Position numbers and translations under genes: made by a program. A stretch of DNA of 64,000 bases from Azospirillum halopraeferens DSM 3675 (lineage in GTDB: Bacteria; Pseudomonadota; Alphaproteobacteria; Azospirillales; Azospirillaceae): assembly GCF_000429625.1 (NCBI RefSeq), contig NZ_AUCF01000013.1:1-64000 (forward strand), given 5' to 3'. This document shows, piece by piece, positions 1 to 9,002 of the stretch; within the stretch, counting starts at the first letter, position 1, and each line of letters begins with the position of its first letter. The notes under the pieces were generated by a model that was not told where the DNA came from, did not search any database, and was given only the letters and a program-made list of their open reading frames with translations.

Positions 1-180
1 CTTTCCCCCGAAGGGCGTATCCGGTGTTAGCTCCAGTTTCCCGGAGTTATTCCGAACCGAAAGGCAGGTTCCCACGTGTTACTCACCCGTGCGCCACTAA
101 GGCCGAAGCCTTCGTTCGACTTGCATGTGTTAGGCATGCCGCCAGCGTTCGTTCTGAGCCAGGATCAAACTCTCAGGTTC
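1..180 (-). rRNA. 16S ribosomal RNA, 5' end only (gene runs off the window)
   Basis: The reverse complement carries the universal start of small-subunit rRNA: AGAGTTTGATCCTGGCTCAG at about 173-154, then the AACGAACGCTGGCGGCATGC segment and CACATGCAAGTCGAACG. The first mature base is placed near 180 by counting back from the AGAGTTTGATC site, which is position 8 in E. coli numbering. The short V1 loop (GAAGGCTTCGGCCTT) and the TAACACGTGGGAACCTGCC segment are typical of Alphaproteobacteria. Only about 180 bases of the gene are present. Confidence 0.98.
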
Positions 181-368
181 AAGTCGGCCGGGCCGTAACC
201 CAACCGCTCGTTCGGGGCCGCCCTCAAGCGACACACCTCAAACCTAAGCTCGATTCTGAACTTACCTTCAAGATGCGACTTGCGAACGACCCGACAATCC
301 AATCCACTCCCGTGAACCGGACCACAGTGCCCATCCGCCTGCGCATCCCTTCTCAAATCACGTCTTCA

Positions 369-381
369 CTTGTCAAAGATC
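369..381 (-). promoter_or_regulatory. boxA-like antitermination element in the rrn leader
   Basis: On the minus strand the leader reads ATCTTTGACAAGTGAA. This resembles the boxA element (TGCTCTTTGACA-like in alphaproteobacterial rrn leaders) that loads the Nus antitermination complex. It lies about 190 bases upstream of the mature 16S end. The rest of 181-538 is untranslated rrn leader; no gene is seen in it. Confidence 0.5.
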
Positions 382-544
382 CGGTCGCCGATCCCTGGCG
401 GGTCGTGCGAAACGGGACCTTGGCCTTTACACCGGCGTGACGTCAATCAACTTGCGTTGTCTGAGCGGCTGGTGCGCTTTGCTTTTGGTCCCGGCCCGGC
501 GGCGTCGGCTCGTCTTGCGTGCCGTCCACCGCGTCGGGAGCCGG

Positions 545-574
545 GTTATAGGCGGGGAGACCGCCCCGGTGCAA
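545..574 (-). promoter_or_regulatory. rrn operon promoter, sigma70 type
   Basis: On the minus strand a -35 TTGCAC (574-569) and a -10 TATAAC (550-545) are separated by 18 bases. A run of seven A's directly upstream of the -35 looks like an UP element. Transcription would start near 538 and run through about 360 bases of leader to the 16S gene. Nothing else is seen between this promoter and the gene ending at 624. Confidence 0.65.
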
Positions 575-623
575 GCATTTTTTTCGGTCTTTGTTCGGCC
601 CATTTGGGCAGGATTGTTGCGCC

Positions 624-1076
624 CTATCCCGCCAGTGCGGCGATCAGCAGCCGGATGTCCGTTTCCGCCGCGGCCGGAAGCAGCCGGCGCAGGTTCGCCT
701 CGGCGGTGGCCGGGTCGCCCTGTCCCGGCCGCAGGCCGGATGCGGCCAACAGGCGGTCCTGCTCCACCCGCTCCGCCTCCAGCTCCAGGGCCTTCACCTT
801 CTCCCGCAACGCGGCGGCCGCGGCGTCGTGTTTGAGGTGGCGGCGTACGGCGCGCAAGGGGCCGACCACCCCGGCCTGCCATGGCCCGACGGCGGCGCGC
901 AGCCGTTGCAGGTCGCCGGCGTCCAGCGCCGCGCCGCAGACCCCGCCGGCCCACAGGGCGAATAGAACGAGATTGACGTCGGCCCCGCAGCGGTCCTGCA
1001 GGGCGAGGCACGCCCCGGCGACGCCGGGGCGGCCGTAGAAGTCCAGCGAGAATGCCCAGAACGGGTTTCCCGCCAC
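624..1076 (-). CDS. DUF2390 / TIGR02444 family protein
   Basis: This 150-residue protein starts with GTG, six bases after the phosphofructokinase stop, so the two probably share a transcript. The N-terminus NPFWAFSLDFY, followed by GVAGACLALQDRCGADVNL and LFALWAG, is the hallmark of the TIGR02444/DUF2390 family, a small cytoplasmic family of unknown function found in Proteobacteria. The C-terminal half is a charged, Ala/Leu-rich helix (about 85-130) that may form a coiled coil. No signal peptide or membrane segment is visible. No catalytic role can be assigned. The next transcription unit downstream on the same strand is the rrn operon. Confidence 0.8.
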   Translation of the reverse strand: MAGNPFWAFSLDFYGRPGVAGACLALQDRCGADVNLVLFALWAGGVCGAALDAGDLQRLRAAVGPWQAGVVGPLRAVRRHLKHDAAAAALREKVKALELEAERVEQDRLLAASGLRPGQGDPATAEANLRRLLPAAAETDIRLLIAALAG

Positions 1077-1082
1077 GGCGGA

Positions 1083-2168
1083 TCAGTCGCCCAGGCTGAT
1101 GCCCAGGCCGCGCGCCGTTTTCACCAGCGTGCCGTCCAGCTCGACGCAGGAGTACTTGGCGATCGCTTCCTCGATGGGCACGTCGATGACGCCGCGGTTC
1201 GACCAGGCGACCATGCGGTCGAACTTGCCCTCGGCGATCAGGTCGACGGCGTGCACGCCGAACGCCGAGGCGACCAGGCGGTCACGCGGACTCGGCGGGC
1301 TGCCCCGCTGCACGTGGCCCAGCACGGTGACGCGGGTCTCGGCACCGGTGGCTTTGGCAATCCGCTCCCCGATGTAGTCGCCGATGCCGCCGTAGCGCTT
1401 CTCGCCGCCCTCGTAGACCTTCTTGACCTCGCCGCCGTCCTCGGTCTTCACCGCCTCGGACACGACGACCAGGGCGAAGTTGCGTCCGGTGGAGCGGACC
1501 TGGCGGATCTTCGCGGCGATCTTGTCGATGGAATAGCGGATCTCGGGGATCAGGATGACGTCGGCGCCGCCGGCGATGCCGGCCGACAGGGCGATGTGGC
1601 CGGCGTCGCGGCCCATCACCTCCAGCACCATGACGCGGGCGTGGCTGGCGGCGGTGGGCTGCAGGCGGTCCAGCGCCTCCACGGCCACGCCGACGGCGGT
1701 GTCGAAACCGACCGACACCTCGGTCATGCCCAGGTCGTTGTCGATGGTCTTGGGAACCCCGACCAGCTTCAGCCCGCCCTTCTGGGCCAGCTTGCGCAAA
1801 ATGGCGAAGCTTCCGTCGCCGCCGATGCCGATGACCGCATCCAGCCCCAGCTCGCGGTAGCCGCCGACGATCTCGTCGGAGCGGTCCTTGGTGCTGCCGT
1901 CCACCATGGGATAGGCGAAGGGGTCACCGCGGTTGGTGGTGCCCAGGATGGTGCCGCCCATGCGCATCATGTTGCCGTCCACCATGGGCAGGTCGAGGAC
2001 CTGGTACTGGACGGGCCGGTGCAGCAGCCCCTGGGTGCCTTCCTTGAGGCCGAGCACCTGCCACCCGTAGGTCAGGACGGCGCGATGGACGACGGCACGG
2101 ATGACGGCGTTCAGACCGGCGCAGTCACCTCCGCTGGTCAGGATGCCGATGCGCTTGGCAGGAGTCAT
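1083..2168 (-). CDS. pfkA: 6-phosphofructokinase (group III, substrate type ambiguous)
   Basis: This 361-aa glycolytic enzyme phosphorylates fructose 6-phosphate. The start is the ATG giving MTPAKRIGILTSGGD, because the family begins just before the ILTSGGDCAGLNAVIR phosphate-binding loop; the longer upstream extension has no family character. The active-site segment GVPKTIDND (137-145) holds the catalytic Asp143. GGDGS (116-120) has Gly119 at the position that favours ATP. Lys140 in PKTIDND, however, is the residue typical of pyrophosphate-using or mixed group III enzymes. Actinomycete ATP enzymes also combine Gly and Lys here, so ATP use is likely but not certain. The gene lies upstream of the DUF2390 gene on the same strand. 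Confidence 0.93.
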   Translation of the reverse strand: MTPAKRIGILTSGGDCAGLNAVIRAVVHRAVLTYGWQVLGLKEGTQGLLHRPVQYQVLDLPMVDGNMMRMGGTILGTTNRGDPFAYPMVDGSTKDRSDEIVGGYRELGLDAVIGIGGDGSFAILRKLAQKGGLKLVGVPKTIDNDLGMTEVSVGFDTAVGVAVEALDRLQPTAASHARVMVLEVMGRDAGHIALSAGIAGGADVILIPEIRYSIDKIAAKIRQVRSTGRNFALVVVSEAVKTEDGGEVKKVYEGGEKRYGGIGDYIGERIAKATGAETRVTVLGHVQRGSPPSPRDRLVASAFGVHAVDLIAEGKFDRMVAWSNRGVIDVPIEEAIAKYSCVELDGTLVKTARGLGISLGD

Positions 2169-2340
2169 GTGGGGTTCCCGTTTCGCGTGGTCCTTGGCAG
2201 TGCGCCTAGACATACCAGAATGCCGAAGGTCCGCAATGCCATGCTTGGTGCAACCGGGGCGCGGGGCGATGGTTTCGGCGTACCTCCCGGCGCGGAATCT
2301 GTTATCATCGCCGCTGCGTTGCAGCCCTTGCGCCGGCATC

Positions 2341-2541
2341 ATGAACGAACAGGAAATGTTGAGGCAGAAGCTTGCCGCCCTCAAGAGCGAACACCGCGAT
2401 CTCGACGACGTGATCGCGCGGCTCGTGGAGCGCGCCCCCTTCGACCAGCTTCAGATGCAGCGTCTGAAGAAGCGCAAGCTGTGGCTCAAGGACCAGATCG
2501 CCCATCTGGAAAGCCGGCTGCTGCCCGACATCATCGCCTGA
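2341..2541 (+). CDS. YdcH-like DUF465 small protein
   Basis: This 66-residue, highly charged helical protein begins MNEQEMLRQKLAALKSEHRD. It contains the DUF465 pattern: a heptad-rich segment ending LQMQRLKKRKLWLKDQI. Family members are short cytoplasmic coiled-coil proteins of unknown function found throughout Proteobacteria. The start is the ATG that gives the normal family length. The Shine-Dalgarno sequence is weak. The gene is divergent from phosphofructokinase across about 170 bases and is followed on the same strand, 123 bases later, by the RND adaptor gene. There is no clear functional link to either. Confidence 0.85.
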   Translation: MNEQEMLRQKLAALKSEHRDLDDVIARLVERAPFDQLQMQRLKKRKLWLKDQIAHLESRLLPDIIA

Positions 2542-2664
2542 CCGCGCGACCGGGGCCGGCGCGGTGCCGGCGCCCGGCACACCATCGACCAGGGGCGGCG
2601 AATCGCTCAACGCCCCGCTGAAGGAGGCGCCGCCGGCGGGCGCGCCGGGGAGGTCCGGGTAGCC

Positions 2665-4017
2665 ATGTCGGTCCTGCGCACGTTGCTCGTCATCCCGCCC
2701 CTGGCCGCCGGAATCGCGCTGGTCGCCGTCGCCGCCGCCAACCGGCCGGCCCCCGCCCGCACCACCGCGGTCGAACGGACGGTGGTCGCCCGCACGGTCA
2801 CGGTCGAACCCGTGGCCTTCGTGCCCCGCGTCATCGGCTATGGCACGGTGCAACCGGCCCGCACCTGGAACGCCGTGGCACAAGTGGCCGGCCGGGTGGA
2901 GCGGCTGGCGCCGGAGTTCGTGCGGGGCGCCTTCGTTCCCGCCGGCACCGAACTGGCGCGCATCGCCCCGGAGGATTTCGAACTGGCGATCGCCCAGGCC
3001 GACGCCGCCATCGCCACCGCCGACGCCAACATCGAGGAGCTGGCTGCCTCGGCCGGGGCGACGCGGGCGTCGCTGGCGATCGAGCGGGACGCCCTGAACC
3101 TGGAAGCGCAGGACGTCGAGCGCCAGCGCGCCCTGCTGGCGCGCGGTTCGGCGTCGGCCAGCGCGGTGGAGCAGAGGCAGAGCAGCCTGCTGCGCCAGAC
3201 CGCCCGGGTGCAGGAGCTGGAGAACGCCCTTGCCCTGGTGCCCGCCAAGCTGCGGGCGCTGGAACAGCAAAGGGCGCTCAGCCTCGCCAACCGCCGCATC
3301 GCCGAACTGAACCTGGAGCGCACCGTCATCCGCGCCCCCTTCGCCGCCCGCGTCGCCGCGGTCAACGTGGAGGCGACCCAATTCGTCGGGGTCGGCGCGG
3401 TGCTCGGCACCTTCGACGGAATCGACGCGTCGGAGGTGGACGTGCAGATCGCGCAGACGGACATGCGGGACTTCGCCGGCCTCGCCGCCCTCAATGGATC
3501 GGGTTCCGCCACCACGGCGGACATCGGGACGCGCATCCGCCTGCCGGCCACGGTGCGCCTGCGCGTGGGTGACCGCACCATCGCGTGGGACGGCCACGTC
3601 CACCGCGTCAGCGACGCCGTCGACCCCAAGACCCGCACCGTCGGCGTGATCGTCGCCGTCGAGAACCCCTACCGCGACGTGGTGCCCGGCGTCCGGCCGC
3701 CCCTGATCAAGGGCATGTTCGTCGAGGTGGAGGTGCGCGGCGCGCCGGTCCCCGGCAGCATCGTCGTTCCCCGGGCGGCGGTGAGCAACGGCCTCGTCCA
3801 TGTGGCCGATCCCGACGACCGGCTGGCGGTGCGCCCGGTGCGGGTCGCCTACACCTTCCGCGACGCGGCCGTGATCACCGAGGGGCTGGCGCCCGGCGAT
3901 CGGGTCGTGATCGGCGACCTGGCCCCTGCCCTGCCCGGCATGAAGCTGGTGCCGGTGCGCGACGAGGAGCGTGAGCGGAGCCTGCGCGCCCTGGCCGGCG
4001 CCGGGGACGCGCCGTGA
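2665..4017 (+). CDS. RND efflux periplasmic adaptor (membrane fusion protein)
   Basis: This 450-aa protein has a hydrophobic N-terminal anchor or signal (about 5-25). A biotinyl-lipoyl half-motif follows (WNAVAQVAGRVERLAPEFV), then a long coiled-coil hairpin (about 95-230), the second lipoyl half (RTVIRAPFAARVAAVNVE), and beta-barrel and membrane-proximal domains. This is the HlyD/AcrA adaptor architecture that links an inner-membrane RND pump to an outer-membrane channel. It overlaps the permease gene by four bases (GTGA), so the two form one operon. No TolC-like gene is nearby, so an outer-membrane partner encoded elsewhere is assumed. The substrate cannot be told. No lipobox Cys is present. 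Confidence 0.9.
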   Translation: MSVLRTLLVIPPLAAGIALVAVAAANRPAPARTTAVERTVVARTVTVEPVAFVPRVIGYGTVQPARTWNAVAQVAGRVERLAPEFVRGAFVPAGTELARIAPEDFELAIAQADAAIATADANIEELAASAGATRASLAIERDALNLEAQDVERQRALLARGSASASAVEQRQSSLLRQTARVQELENALALVPAKLRALEQQRALSLANRRIAELNLERTVIRAPFAARVAAVNVEATQFVGVGAVLGTFDGIDASEVDVQIAQTDMRDFAGLAALNGSGSATTADIGTRIRLPATVRLRVGDRTIAWDGHVHRVSDAVDPKTRTVGVIVAVENPYRDVVPGVRPPLIKGMFVEVEVRGAPVPGSIVVPRAAVSNGLVHVADPDDRLAVRPVRVAYTFRDAAVITEGLAPGDRVVIGDLAPALPGMKLVPVRDEERERSLRALAGAGDAP

Positions 4018-7000
4018 TCCGCTTCTTCGCCGCTCACCCCACGGCCGGCAACCTGCTGATGCTGGCCTTCCTGGCCGTCGGTCTCCTCACCCTGCCGAGC
4101 CTGCGCCGCGAGACCTTCCCGCGCATCGAGCCGCGGGAGGTGGAGGTGCGGGTGCGCTACCCCGGTGCCGGGCCCGAGGACGTCGAGCGCACCATCTGCC
4201 GCCGCATCGAGGAGGCGGTCGAGGGCATCGAGAACGTGGCCGAGACCGCCTGCGACGCCCGCGACAACCTGGCCATCGCCACCATCGAGATGATCGCCGG
4301 CCGCAACGCCGACCTGTTCCACACCGACATCCGCACCGCCATCGACGGCATCGACGACTTCCCGGCATCGGTGGAGACGCCGATCATCACCCGGCTCGGC
4401 CGGACGGAGTTCGTCGCCTCCGTCGTCGTCACCGGGCCGGAGCGCGCGACCGACCTGAAGGCCCTGGCGGAGGACCTGAAGACCCGCATGCTGCACCACG
4501 GCGGCATCCCCCGGGTCGACGTCACCGGCTTTTCCGACCGCCAGATCCGCATCGAGATCCCCGACGTGGTGGCCCGCACCCTGGGGCTCAGCCTCGCCGA
4601 CATCGCCGCGGCGGTGGAGCGCCAGAACGTCGACCTGCCCGCGGGCGAGATCGAGGCCGCCGACGGCATCATCCGCCTGCGCTTCGCCGACGAGCGGTCG
4701 ACGCCGGACGCCTACCGCGACATCATCGTGGCGTCGGGCGAGCGCGGCGGCCAGATCCGGCTGGGCGACATCGCCACCATCACCGACCGGTTCGAGAAGG
4801 CCGAGGTGCGGATGCAGTTCGACGGCCGGCCGGCTGCGGTGCTGAACGTCACCAAGACGCCGAACGACGATTCCCTCGACGTCATGGCCGCCATCCGCGA
4901 GGTCCTGGACGCCGAGCGCGCGCAGGCGCCGCCCGGCGTCGCCTTCACCATCGCCAACGACGTCACGTCGATCGTCTCCGACCGGCTCGACCTGCTGGTG
5001 ACCAACGCGTTGCAGGGGCTGGCGCTGGTGTTCGCCACCATGTGGCTGTTCTTCGGCATGCGCCACGCCTTCTGGATCGCCATGGGGCTGCCGACCTCGT
5101 TCCTCGGCGCCATCGCGGTGATGGGGGCGCTCGGCTACTCCCTGAACATGCTGACGATGGTCGGGCTGCTGATCGTGATCGGCATCCTGATGGACGACGC
5201 CATCGTGCTGTCGGAGAACATCGCCAGCCACCGCGCCCGCGGCAAGGCGCCCATCGACGCCGCCGTGGAGGGTGCCCGGGAGGTCGGTTCCGGTGTCGTC
5301 TATTCCTTCCTGACCACCGCCGCCATCTTCGGTCCGCTGGCCTTCCTGTCCGGCGACCTGGGAGAGCTGCTGCGGGTCATCCCGGTGGTGATGGTCCTCG
5401 TCCTCACCTTCTCGCTGGTCGAGGCGTTCCTGATCCTGCCCAATCACCTGAGCCACGCCGGTCCCGCCCCGGCACCGCGCGGGCCGCGCCGACTGGCCGA
5501 GGCGGCCATCGCCCGGCTGCGCGACCGGGTCGTGGTGCCGGCGACGATGATGGCGGTGCGCTGGCGCTACCTGACCCTGGGGATCGGCGCCTTCTTCTTC
5601 CTGGCGTCCCTGGCCCTGCTGGCCGGCGGTGCGGTCCGCTTCGAGGCGTTTCCGGACATCGACGGCAATGTGCTGGAAGCCCGCATCCGGCTGGCCCCCG
5701 GCGCCACGCTGGCCGACACGGAGGAGGCCGTGCGGCGGGTGGTGGAGCCGCTGGAAACGCTTGGCCGCGGGTGGCAGGCGCAGCAGCCGGGCGGCGAACC
5801 CGTGATCCGCGGCATCCTCGTGAAGTTCAACGAGAACGCCGATGCCGGGACCACCGGCTCCAACCTCGCCACCGTCGTGGTCGACCTGCTGAACGCCGAG
5901 TTCCGCGCCGTCGATAACGCCACCATCCTGGCGCGCTGGCGCGAGGCCCTGCCGCGGGACCTGCCCGCGGCGCGCATCACCCTGACCGAGGCGGTGCTGG
6001 GACCGGCCGGCAATCCCCTGGAGTTCCGCCTGTCCGGCGACGACCTCGCGATGCTGGAGGCCGCCGCAGGCGAGCTGACGGCGTGGCTGGACGGCTACGC
6101 CGGCGTCCTCAACGTGGGCAGCGACCTGCATCCCGGAAAGCCGGAGCTGCGCGTGCGCCTGCGCGAGGGGGCGGGCACCCTGGGGCTCGACGCCCGGGCG
6201 GTGGCCGGCCAGCTTCGCGCCGCCTTCCAGGGGACCATCGCCGGCACCATCCAGGTGGACGCCGAGTCCTTCGAGATCGACGTCCGCGCCGCCGACCGCG
6301 ACGGCATCGACGACTTCGATCGCTTCGTGGTCACCACGCCCGGCGGCGGCCAGGTGCCCCTGTCGGCGGTGGCGGAGATCGAGGAGGCGCGCGGCTACGC
6401 CCGCATCCGGCGGGTCAACGGCCGCCCCGCCGTGACGGTGGCCGGCGACGTGGACACGGCGGTCACCAACGCCGCAGACATCGTGCGCGACACGCAAGCC
6501 CGCTTCCTGCCCGGCCTGACGGCCCGCCACCTCGGCCTGACCGTGACGGTGGAAGGAGCCAGCCGCAACGCTGCGGTGACGCAGGGATCCATGATGCGCG
6601 GCATGGCCATCGGCCTGATCGGCATCTTCCTGCTGCTGAGCTTCCAGTTCCGCAGCTACGCCGAGCCGGTGGCGGTCATGATCGTGATCCCCTTCGCGCT
6701 GACCGGGGCCGTACTGGGGCACCTGATCATGGGCATCAACTTCGCCATGCCCAGCATGCTGGGCACGGTGTCGCTGGCCGGCGTCGTCGTGAACGGCTCG
6801 ATCCTGATGATCGAGTTCATGAAGCTCCATCACGACCCGACCAACCCCGACATCGCCGCGGCGGCCGCGCGCGCCGCCGCGGCGCGCCTGCGGGCCATCG
6901 TGCTGACCACGGCGACGACGCTGGCCGGCCTGTTTCCCATGCTGTTCGAAACCAGCCTGCAGGCCCGCATCCTGATCCCGCTGATCACCAGCATCGCCTT

Positions 7001-7133
7001 CGGCCTGATGGTGGCGACGCTGCTGATCGCCTTCGTGGTCCCGGCCTTCTACGCCGTCCTCGACGACCTCGGGCTGACCGCCCCGGCGGCGGAGCGGCGC
7101 GCGCTGCGGCGTGCCGCCCGGGCATCGGGATGA
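4014..7133 (+). CDS. RND efflux permease (AcrB/MMPL superfamily, HAE-type)
   Basis: This 1039-aa inner-membrane proton/drug antiporter starts with GTG inside the adaptor stop. The RND topology is clear: an N-terminal helix, a large periplasmic domain starting YPGAGPEDVERTI, then the TM2-TM6 bundle. The proton-relay pair Asp394-Asp395 lies in LMDDAIVLSENI. A second periplasmic domain and the TM8-TM12 bundle follow. The TM10 motif reads VVVNGSILMIEF, where related pumps usually have VNDSI. The first residues (IRFFAAHPTAGNLL) and the PxxxRETFPRIEP segment match a less-studied HAE branch rather than AcrB itself. The substrate is unknown. Confidence 0.93.
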   Translation: MIRFFAAHPTAGNLLMLAFLAVGLLTLPSLRRETFPRIEPREVEVRVRYPGAGPEDVERTICRRIEEAVEGIENVAETACDARDNLAIATIEMIAGRNADLFHTDIRTAIDGIDDFPASVETPIITRLGRTEFVASVVVTGPERATDLKALAEDLKTRMLHHGGIPRVDVTGFSDRQIRIEIPDVVARTLGLSLADIAAAVERQNVDLPAGEIEAADGIIRLRFADERSTPDAYRDIIVASGERGGQIRLGDIATITDRFEKAEVRMQFDGRPAAVLNVTKTPNDDSLDVMAAIREVLDAERAQAPPGVAFTIANDVTSIVSDRLDLLVTNALQGLALVFATMWLFFGMRHAFWIAMGLPTSFLGAIAVMGALGYSLNMLTMVGLLIVIGILMDDAIVLSENIASHRARGKAPIDAAVEGAREVGSGVVYSFLTTAAIFGPLAFLSGDLGELLRVIPVVMVLVLTFSLVEAFLILPNHLSHAGPAPAPRGPRRLAEAAIARLRDRVVVPATMMAVRWRYLTLGIGAFFFLASLALLAGGAVRFEAFPDIDGNVLEARIRLAPGATLADTEEAVRRVVEPLETLGRGWQAQQPGGEPVIRGILVKFNENADAGTTGSNLATVVVDLLNAEFRAVDNATILARWREALPRDLPAARITLTEAVLGPAGNPLEFRLSGDDLAMLEAAAGELTAWLDGYAGVLNVGSDLHPGKPELRVRLREGAGTLGLDARAVAGQLRAAFQGTIAGTIQVDAESFEIDVRAADRDGIDDFDRFVVTTPGGGQVPLSAVAEIEEARGYARIRRVNGRPAVTVAGDVDTAVTNAADIVRDTQARFLPGLTARHLGLTVTVEGASRNAAVTQGSMMRGMAIGLIGIFLLLSFQFRSYAEPVAVMIVIPFALTGAVLGHLIMGINFAMPSMLGTVSLAGVVVNGSILMIEFMKLHHDPTNPDIAAAAARAAAARLRAIVLTTATTLAGLFPMLFETSLQARILIPLITSIAFGLMVATLLIAFVVPAFYAVLDDLGLTAPAAERRALRRAARASG

Positions 7134-7149
7134 CCGGTCATCGAGTCGC

Positions 7150-7177
7150 TGGACAGGCGCGGCGCCGTTCCTATAAT
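7150..7177 (+). promoter_or_regulatory. sigma70 promoter of purEK
   Basis: TGGACA (7150-7155) and a perfect TATAAT (7172-7177) are spaced by 16 bases. Transcription should start near 7184. This excludes the ATG at 7176, which overlaps the -10 box, as the purE start. Confidence 0.75.
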
Positions 7178-7214
7178 GCGCCGCTTTCCGGACCAATTTG
7201 GGAAGCCAGCAGCC

Positions 7215-7733
7215 GTGCCCGTCCCGACACCGTCCGCCGACCCGCAGCCGCTGGTCGGCATCATCATGGGCAGTCAGTCGGACTGGCCCACCATGAAGCA
7301 CGCCGCCGACACCCTGGCGGCCCTCGGCGTCGCCCATGAAACGCGCATCGTCTCCGCCCACCGCACGCCGCTGCGCCTGGTGGACTACGCCACGACGGCG
7401 CGCGAGCGCGGCCTGAAGGTGGTCATCGCCGGGGCCGGCGGTGCGGCACACCTGCCGGGCATGGCCGCGTCCATGACCCCGCTGCCGGTGTTCGGCGTGC
7501 CCATTGAAAGCCACGCGCTGAAGGGCATGGACAGCCTGATGTCCATCGTGCAGATGCCGGGCGGCGTGCCCGTCGGCACGCTGGCCATCGGCAAGGCCGG
7601 CGCCATCAACGCCGCCCTGCTCGCAGCCTCGGTCATCGCGCTGATGGACCCCCGGGTCGCCGCGGCGCTGGACGCCTGGCGCGCGCGCCAGACGGACGCG
7701 GTCGCCATGATCCCCCGGGACGAGGGGCCGTAA
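7215..7733 (+). CDS. purE: N5-carboxyaminoimidazole ribonucleotide mutase PurE
   Basis: PurE isomerises N5-CAIR to CAIR in purine biosynthesis and works as a cytosolic octamer. The 172-aa product contains the GSQSDWPTM loop (19-27) and SAHRTP (47-52) with the active-site His49, then [14 protein letters not shown]. These are the class I PurE landmarks, and the length is close to E. coli PurE (169 aa). The GTG at 7215 is chosen because a GGAAG ribosome site precedes it by nine bases. The alternative ATG at 7176 lies inside the -10 box of the promoter. purK follows four bases after the stop, as in the usual purEK operon. Confidence 0.95.
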   Translation: MPVPTPSADPQPLVGIIMGSQSDWPTMKHAADTLAALGVAHETRIVSAHRTPLRLVDYATTARERGLKVVIAGAGGAAHLPGMAASMTPLPVFGVPIESHALKGMDSLMSIVQMPGGVPVGTLAIGKAGAINAALLAASVIALMDPRVAAALDAWRARQTDAVAMIPRDEGP

Positions 7734-7737
7734 CCCC

Positions 7738-8808
7738 ATGCTGCCTCCCGGTTCCACCATCGGCATGCTGGGCGCCGGTCAGCTCGGCCGCATGACGGCG
7801 CTGGCCGCGGCGCGCCTCGGCTACCGGCTCCACGTCTACGCCCCCGACGCCGCCGACAGCCCGTGCGCCCCGGTGTGCGCCCGCGCCACGGTCGCCGGCT
7901 GGGATGACCGGACGGCGCTCGCCGCCTTCGCCGCGGCGGTCGACGTGGTCACGCTGGAATGGGAGAACGTCCCGGTCGACACCGTCGAGTTCCTGGCCGA
8001 GCGCGTGCCGGTGCGGCCCGGTGCCGCCGTCCTCGCCGTCACCCGGGACCGCATCGCCGAGAAGTCGTTCGCCAACGGCCTGGGCATCGCCACCGCCCCG
8101 TGGCGACCGGCGAGCGGTCCCGGCGACGTGGCGCTGGCGCGTGACGCCATCGGGCCGCACTGCATCGTGAAGTCGAACCAGCTCGGCTACGACGGCAAGG
8201 GTCAGGCGCGCATCGGCCCCGACACCGACATCGCCGCGGCGTGGCGGAGCATCGGTTCCGATTCGTGCGTCGTCGAGGGGTTCGTCGATTTCACCTGCGA
8301 GGTGTCGGTGATCGTCGCCCGTCGCGGCGACGGCGCCATGGCCGTGTTCCCGACGGTGGAGAACCGGCACCGCAACGGCATCCTCGACCGCACCCTGGCT
8401 CCGGCCCGCGTCCCCCCGGCCACCGCGGCGGAGGCCGAACGGGTCGCCCGCCGCCTGGCCGACGCGCTGGGCGTCGTCGGCCTGCTGGCGGTGGAGATGT
8501 TCGTGACGAAGGACGGCCGCGTCCTGGTCAATGAGATGGCCCCGCGCCCGCACAACTCCGGCCACTGGACCATGGACGCCTGCGCGACCAGCCAGTTCGA
8601 ACAGTTCGTCCGCGCCATCTGTGGCCTGCCGCTGGGCTCCACCGACCTCCTGATGGAGGCGGAGATGGAGAACCTGATCGGCGACGATGTCGAACGCTGG
8701 GCGGCCATCCTGGCCGAGCCCGACGCGCGCCTGCACCTCTACGGCAAGGCGGAGGCCCGCCCCGGCCGGAAAATGGGCCACGTCAACCGCGTCACCCCCC
8801 GCCGGTGA
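7738..8808 (+). CDS. purK: N5-carboxyaminoimidazole ribonucleotide synthase PurK
   Basis: PurK uses ATP and bicarbonate to convert AIR to N5-CAIR, the substrate of PurE encoded just upstream. The 356-aa protein starts with the nucleotide-site loop GMLGAGQLGRM (about 9-19). It then shows the ATP-grasp features IVKSNQLGYDGKGQ, VVEGFVDFTCEVSVI and NEMAPRPHNSGHWTMDAC, the last of which carries metal-binding Glu and Asn residues. Its length is normal for the family. It is translationally close to purE and shares its promoter. No separate promoter is seen. Confidence 0.96.
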   Translation: MLPPGSTIGMLGAGQLGRMTALAAARLGYRLHVYAPDAADSPCAPVCARATVAGWDDRTALAAFAAAVDVVTLEWENVPVDTVEFLAERVPVRPGAAVLAVTRDRIAEKSFANGLGIATAPWRPASGPGDVALARDAIGPHCIVKSNQLGYDGKGQARIGPDTDIAAAWRSIGSDSCVVEGFVDFTCEVSVIVARRGDGAMAVFPTVENRHRNGILDRTLAPARVPPATAAEAERVARRLADALGVVGLLAVEMFVTKDGRVLVNEMAPRPHNSGHWTMDACATSQFEQFVRAICGLPLGSTDLLMEAEMENLIGDDVERWAAILAEPDARLHLYGKAEARPGRKMGHVNRVTPRR

Positions 8809-9002
8809 CGCTGCCCGCGGCGGCGGCAGGGTGAACGGATGGCGGCGGTCATGCGGCGGACGAACGACCCGGCGCAAAGTCGCAGTCGTCCGCTGCTTCT
8901 TCCTGCTTTTGCGAATCGCGCAACGGAGGTACTCTCCCTTAGCAAAGTGCCGAAATAGTCTTTCGGAATTTGTCTAAAATTGTTTCTGACGGCGGCAGGG
9001 GC

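Noticed and set aside
24..440. Reading frame over the 16S 5' end and rrn leader
   Set aside because: The sequence is ribosomal RNA and its leader; the frame is accidental.
7176..7214. ATG at 7176 as the purE start
   Set aside because: The ATG overlaps the last bases of a perfect TATAAT box and has no ribosome site, whereas GTG 7215 has both position and GGAAG.
3849..7766. A 1305-codon open frame on the minus strand opposite the RND permease and purE
   Set aside because: It is antisense to well-identified genes, shows repetitive His/Gly/Arg/Gln composition typical of the shadow frame of GC-rich coding DNA, and has no family signature.
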